Positions 61,203 through 64,000 of a DNA stretch of 64,000 bases are shown here, piece after piece; position 1 is the stretch's first letter; each line of letters opens with the position of its first letter. The notes beneath the pieces were generated by a model. It made no database searches. It was given only the letters and a program-made list of their open reading frames with translations, and had not been told where the DNA came from. Origin of the DNA: Erysipelotrichales bacterium (lineage in GTDB: Bacteria > Bacillota_I > Bacilli_A > Erysipelotrichales > Erysipelotrichaceae). The translations under genes and the position numbers were made by a program. The DNA is taken from positions 20,240-84,239 of the forward strand of contig CAJTIT010000012.1 of assembly GCA_910576345.1 (NCBI GenBank). The letters are read 5' to 3'.

Positions 61203-61967
61203 TTAGAAACTTACTTTACTTTGCCAACCGCGATATTCACCATTGAAAGCATATGCCTGATCAGCCAAATACAGAATGTTGCCTACCAATTTCTTTTCAT
61301 CAATCGGTGAAATATGAAGTACGACCAAATCGCCTTCTTCATCGCCTTTGGTAATGACAAATCCTTTGTTTATGACTCTGCTTTTAAATGCGTCCATATC
61401 TTCTTTTGTCTTGAAAGAAACCATGTGCTGAACCGGACGTTCATAAGCATGATTATCTCCGTCATTCGCCAATGCTTCAATGGCGTCTTTTGTCATCGCA
61501 TTGATATCATTTACCATGCGATTGGTTAAGTGCGGATATTCGCTATGGAACACATTCTGTATAAAATCTTCATGTGCCATTTCCATTGTTTTTTGCGGTT
61601 CTTCAACATTATGAGATGCTTTTGGCATGACAGGTTCTTCATCCATCAGATTTTTATTGAAAAACTCTTCTTCTGCCGTTTCCTTTAACAACTGCTGGAT
61701 ATCATCGACTGTAATTTCCATTGTTTTGTCTTTATAGGAAAATTCCGGTTTTTCCTCTTTTTGCGCTTTTGGTTGTTCTTCGACTTGTACACTCGCTTCT
61801 TCTTTCTCTTCCTTGGTGATTGTTTGTGTATGCTGAAAAGAAGGCTCGTCTTCCAATAGCCCTTCATCTAGCTCAGCTAACTTTTTCTGTTCCTCTTTTT
61901 TCATTTTATATACCGCAAAGGCAACGGCACTTCCCAATACAGCTAATACAGGTATTAGTTTCTTCAT
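61203..61967 (-). CDS. Membrane-anchored RraB-like domain protein
   Basis: 254 residues from the ATG at 61967. An N-terminal membrane helix (KLIPVLAVLGSAVAFAVYKM) is followed by an acidic linker (about 22-140) and a C-terminal RraB-like domain (about 175-250): MVSFKTKEDMDAFKSRVINK, DLVVLHISPIDEKKLV, and GEYRGWQ. RraB proteins inhibit RNase E in proteobacteria, but that enzyme is not expected here, so a different partner is likely. The acidic linker separates the domain from the membrane. Confidence 0.75.
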   Translation of the reverse strand: MKKLIPVLAVLGSAVAFAVYKMKKEEQKKLAELDEGLLEDEPSFQHTQTITKEEKEEASVQVEEQPKAQKEEKPEFSYKDKTMEITVDDIQQLLKETAEEEFFNKNLMDEEPVMPKASHNVEEPQKTMEMAHEDFIQNVFHSEYPHLTNRMVNDINAMTKDAIEALANDGDNHAYERPVQHMVSFKTKEDMDAFKSRVINKGFVITKGDEEGDLVVLHISPIDEKKLVGNILYLADQAYAFNGEYRGWQSKVSF

Positions 61968-62028
61968 GTTCTTCACCACTTTCTTATCATTATTGTACCA
62001 CATTGCAGGCACTTTTTTACCTATAAAT

Positions 62029-62613
62029 TCATTTATTTTCTGCTTTTTTTCGACTAATTGCCAATCCATCTCCAATAGATACAAATTCTGTCTCAAAATC
62101 ACTGCGATTTTCTAAATAAACAATGTATTTTTTGATTTTTTTCACCATTTGACGTAGCTGTCTGGACTGAATCGTTTCCGGGTGTTCCACATATCCATGA
62201 AAGGCTAAATTATCGGAAACAACACTGTGTGTTATCTTTGATACATAGCGTTCAAAAAATTTTATATATTGTGCTTTTGCGGCATCGATAAACAATAAAT
62301 CAAAAGTGCCTTCCACTTGACTTTGAAGTGCGTCGTCATGAATCAAAGTGATGCGATTTTGATATCTGGCTTTTTCTACATTCTCGCATGCGATTTGATA
62401 GCGCTCTTCATCACGCTCTATACTGACAATTTCAATATCATCTCTTACTTGTGCCATGCGAATCGCAGAATAGGCAATCGCTGTTCCAATTTCTAATATG
62501 CGTTTGATTTCATGTTCTTTAATATAGTTACATAGATAGTCCATACTGTCATTTTCCATAATGGGTACATGATGTTCTTTGGCATATAGTTCCATCTGTT
62601 TTATCAGTTCCAT
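62029..62613 (-). CDS. O-methyltransferase, YrrM/TrmR-like
   Basis: 194 residues. SAM motif I is ILEIGTAIAYSAIRMA (about 39-54) with VSIERDEERY, and FDLLFIDAAKAQYIKFFERY is the metal-binding region of O-methyltransferase_3 proteins. The B. subtilis homologue TrmR methylates 5-hydroxyuridine in tRNA. That assignment is by family only. Confidence 0.9.
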   Translation of the reverse strand: MELIKQMELYAKEHHVPIMENDSMDYLCNYIKEHEIKRILEIGTAIAYSAIRMAQVRDDIEIVSIERDEERYQIACENVEKARYQNRITLIHDDALQSQVEGTFDLLFIDAAKAQYIKFFERYVSKITHSVVSDNLAFHGYVEHPETIQSRQLRQMVKKIKKYIVYLENRSDFETEFVSIGDGLAISRKKAENK

Positions 62614-62631
62614 GATCTTCCTTCTTTTCTT

Positions 62632-63732
62632 TTAATCAACACCCAGATATTCTTCTAAAGAAATACCCTTTTGATAAATTTCACTCGCTACCTTTACGCC
62701 AACATAACGTATGTGCCATGGCTCATATGTGTAACCAGTAATATGTTCCTTGCCTTTTTGATAACGAATGATAAACCCATATTCATGCGCATGTTCATAC
62801 AACCATTTTCCTTCCGGTGTATCGCCATATCCATAATCCAATTGACCGACATCAAACGCCAAACCGGTTTGGTGTTCACTGTATCCGGGACGTGCAGAAT
62901 ATGTATCTGCCTTTTCTTGTCCGTCGCGATTTACATACGATTGATAGAGCTGTGCTTGATATTCATAGGAGCGATAGCCGCTAAGCATTTGAATACTGTA
63001 TCCGGCCATTCCGGCGCCAACCTGTAAATCCATTAATGCACTATACGCTGTATTGTCCATGCCACCAAAGTCTTTGGGCACCGGGTGGTTTTTATTGACA
63101 AGCAAAATTCCATTTACATAGGTTGGTTGCACAGTTTGATTGACAGGCGATTCTTTTGCTTTTACAATGATTTTTACGCTTTTCTTTGTTTCGTTGCCAT
63201 TTTTATCTTTTGCCTTTATGCTGCATTCATATTCACCGACAGTGCCTGTATCTACATTATGCCGTAGGATATACACACCATTCTTCAATTCTTTTGATTC
63301 CTTTAATTTTCCGTCAACTGGATCACTCACAGAAATCTGAAGCTGATCGGGCGTAAAATCATCACCCACCTGTATTTCATATGTGTCTTGCGCAAATGTA
63401 ATTTCCGCTCCCTTTGTATCTTTTACTTCCACTGTATATTTGAATTCTTTGCTAAATCCTTCTTTTTCCACAACAAATGTCAATTCTTGTTTTCCAATTG
63501 TTTTTGTATCAATATTAGGATATTGTTTTATCGTACCGTTCATATCGTTTATCAAATCTTTTGCTTCTTTTTTTTCACCATATTCAAGAATCGCTTCATC
63601 AGTTTTAAATGTTACATTTATGGAGTTCCTTATCTCATCATCTTTATGAAGCGTCCACCAAATCGCAGCGATACCAGCCACCACAATCAAGATGATGCAA
63701 ACTAACCAAATCCATATGTTTCTTCGTTTCAT
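62632..63732 (-). CDS. VanY-like D-Ala-D-Ala carboxypeptidase with Ig-like modules
   Basis: 366 residues from the ATG at 63732, which has AGAAGG upstream. Membrane anchor (about 8-28), two Ig-like modules (about 37-110 and 112-195, the second DUF5011-like), then the VanY domain (about 205-366): MLSGYRSYEYQAQLY, SEHQTGLAFDVG (S-x-H-x-x-G-x-A-x-D) and EPWHIRYVG, the zinc and catalytic set. It trims D-Ala from peptidoglycan stems. Alone this gives no vancomycin resistance. Its Ig part is related to the ICE protein at 2803-3711. Confidence 0.94.
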   Translation of the reverse strand: MKRRNIWIWLVCIILIVVAGIAAIWWTLHKDDEIRNSINVTFKTDEAILEYGEKKEAKDLINDMNGTIKQYPNIDTKTIGKQELTFVVEKEGFSKEFKYTVEVKDTKGAEITFAQDTYEIQVGDDFTPDQLQISVSDPVDGKLKESKELKNGVYILRHNVDTGTVGEYECSIKAKDKNGNETKKSVKIIVKAKESPVNQTVQPTYVNGILLVNKNHPVPKDFGGMDNTAYSALMDLQVGAGMAGYSIQMLSGYRSYEYQAQLYQSYVNRDGQEKADTYSARPGYSEHQTGLAFDVGQLDYGYGDTPEGKWLYEHAHEYGFIIRYQKGKEHITGYTYEPWHIRYVGVKVASEIYQKGISLEEYLGVD

Positions 63733-63805
63733 GTGCGACCTTCTTTCTAACGGAATTGTATCATGAACATATGCAAAAAAGCAATGGAATCTTTCTAGGA
63801 TTGTG

Positions 63806-64000
63806 ATTACCCTGAAGTGAAAAGTTAAATTCCACTTCAAAGGGTAAAAAATGGAATTCAGTCTTTCAGTAAATTCTAGTTGAATTTACTCTTACATAAT
63901 GGCATTGTTTATATGGCTGACAGCGTCACTTTAGAAAGGCTGATTTTTTATGAATGCTATCTCAAACAAAAACAAACATCTCTCTCTTCAAGAACGTTTT
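63806..64000 (+). mobile_element. Left end of an IS30-like insertion sequence (partial)
   Basis: A transposase start lies at 63950 and the region before it holds a GAAGTG-rich inverted repeat (CTGAAGTGAAAAGTT ... CCACTTCA), as found at IS30-type ends. The true left boundary is uncertain; the element continues past the window. Confidence 0.5.
63950..64000 (+). CDS. IS30-like transposase, N-terminal fragment
   Basis: Seventeen codons to the window edge: MNAISNKNKHLSLQERF, the typical opening of IS30-family transposases (K-H-L-x-L-x-x-R before the helix-turn-helix). Upstream is TTTTTT without a clear ribosome site. Continues beyond the window. Confidence 0.7.
   Translation, partial: MNAISNKNKHLSLQERF

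Noticed and set aside
62632..63732. VanY-like protein as part of a vancomycin-resistance cluster
   Set aside because: No vanH, ligase, vanX or two-component genes are nearby; the gene is a stand-alone carboxypeptidase.
1..64000. CRISPR arrays, rRNA genes, known riboswitches
   Set aside because: No regularly spaced repeats, rRNA sequence or recognisable riboswitch core was seen on either strand.

Overview
The window is low-GC Firmicutes DNA. Three things point to a gut member of Erysipelotrichales or a near relative: the SpoVAF/GerA-type germination protein, the chromosomal luxS, and the short overlapping operons. Species cannot be settled from sequence alone. It splits into a mobile left half (1 to about 33.2 kb) and an ordinary chromosomal right half (33.2 to 64 kb).

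The left half is most of an integrative conjugative element (ICE) of the Tn1549-like class, transcribed almost entirely on the minus strand. Its modules are: a thioester/SpaA-repeat adhesin open at the left edge; an Ig-like membrane protein; a complete agr quorum-sensing locus in the order xre-agrA-agrC-agrB-agrD, whose 38-residue AgrD has no cysteine; a sigma-region-4-like regulator; a coupling protein, a Toprim primase, a MobP3-type relaxase with a Sel1-repeat tail, and a relaxosome protein; a candidate oriT; two tandem Fic proteins; an M23 hydrolase; an amidoligase/cyclotransferase pair; VirB4, PrgI-like, VirB6-like and DUF3852 transfer proteins; and an orphan adenine methylase. Cargo at 28.2-32.4 kb looks like an uncharacterised conflict or signalling island: nucleotidyltransferase, 2-TM protein and methyltransferase in one coupled operon, then a 521-residue protein whose Asn-rich motif recurs in a tiny downstream ORF. 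No integrase lies in the window. The ICE abuts the 3' end of an rlmD/rumA-like 23S rRNA methyltransferase gene, a known ICE insertion site.

The right half carries a class A PBP, a luxS-TM-Nudix operon, and a scar of past integrations at a tRNA-Thr gene. The scar holds duplicated tRNA 3' ends, integrase tail vestiges, a compact Fst-like type I toxin-antitoxin locus and a 5'-truncated gene. Next come two divergent threonine-pathway operons. One, thrC-thrB-ACT-TIGR01906-maf, is fully coupled and its last gene overlaps the tRNA-Thr(GGT). The other is hom-lysC-asd.

Beyond these lie an NSS transporter behind a leader terminator, a DEAD-box helicase, a YggS protein, ABC-F, GerA/SpoVAF, an amidase-like protein lacking zinc ligands, LicD, an RraB-like protein, an O-methyltransferase, a VanY-like carboxypeptidase with Ig-like modules, and the start of an IS30-type insertion sequence at the right edge.
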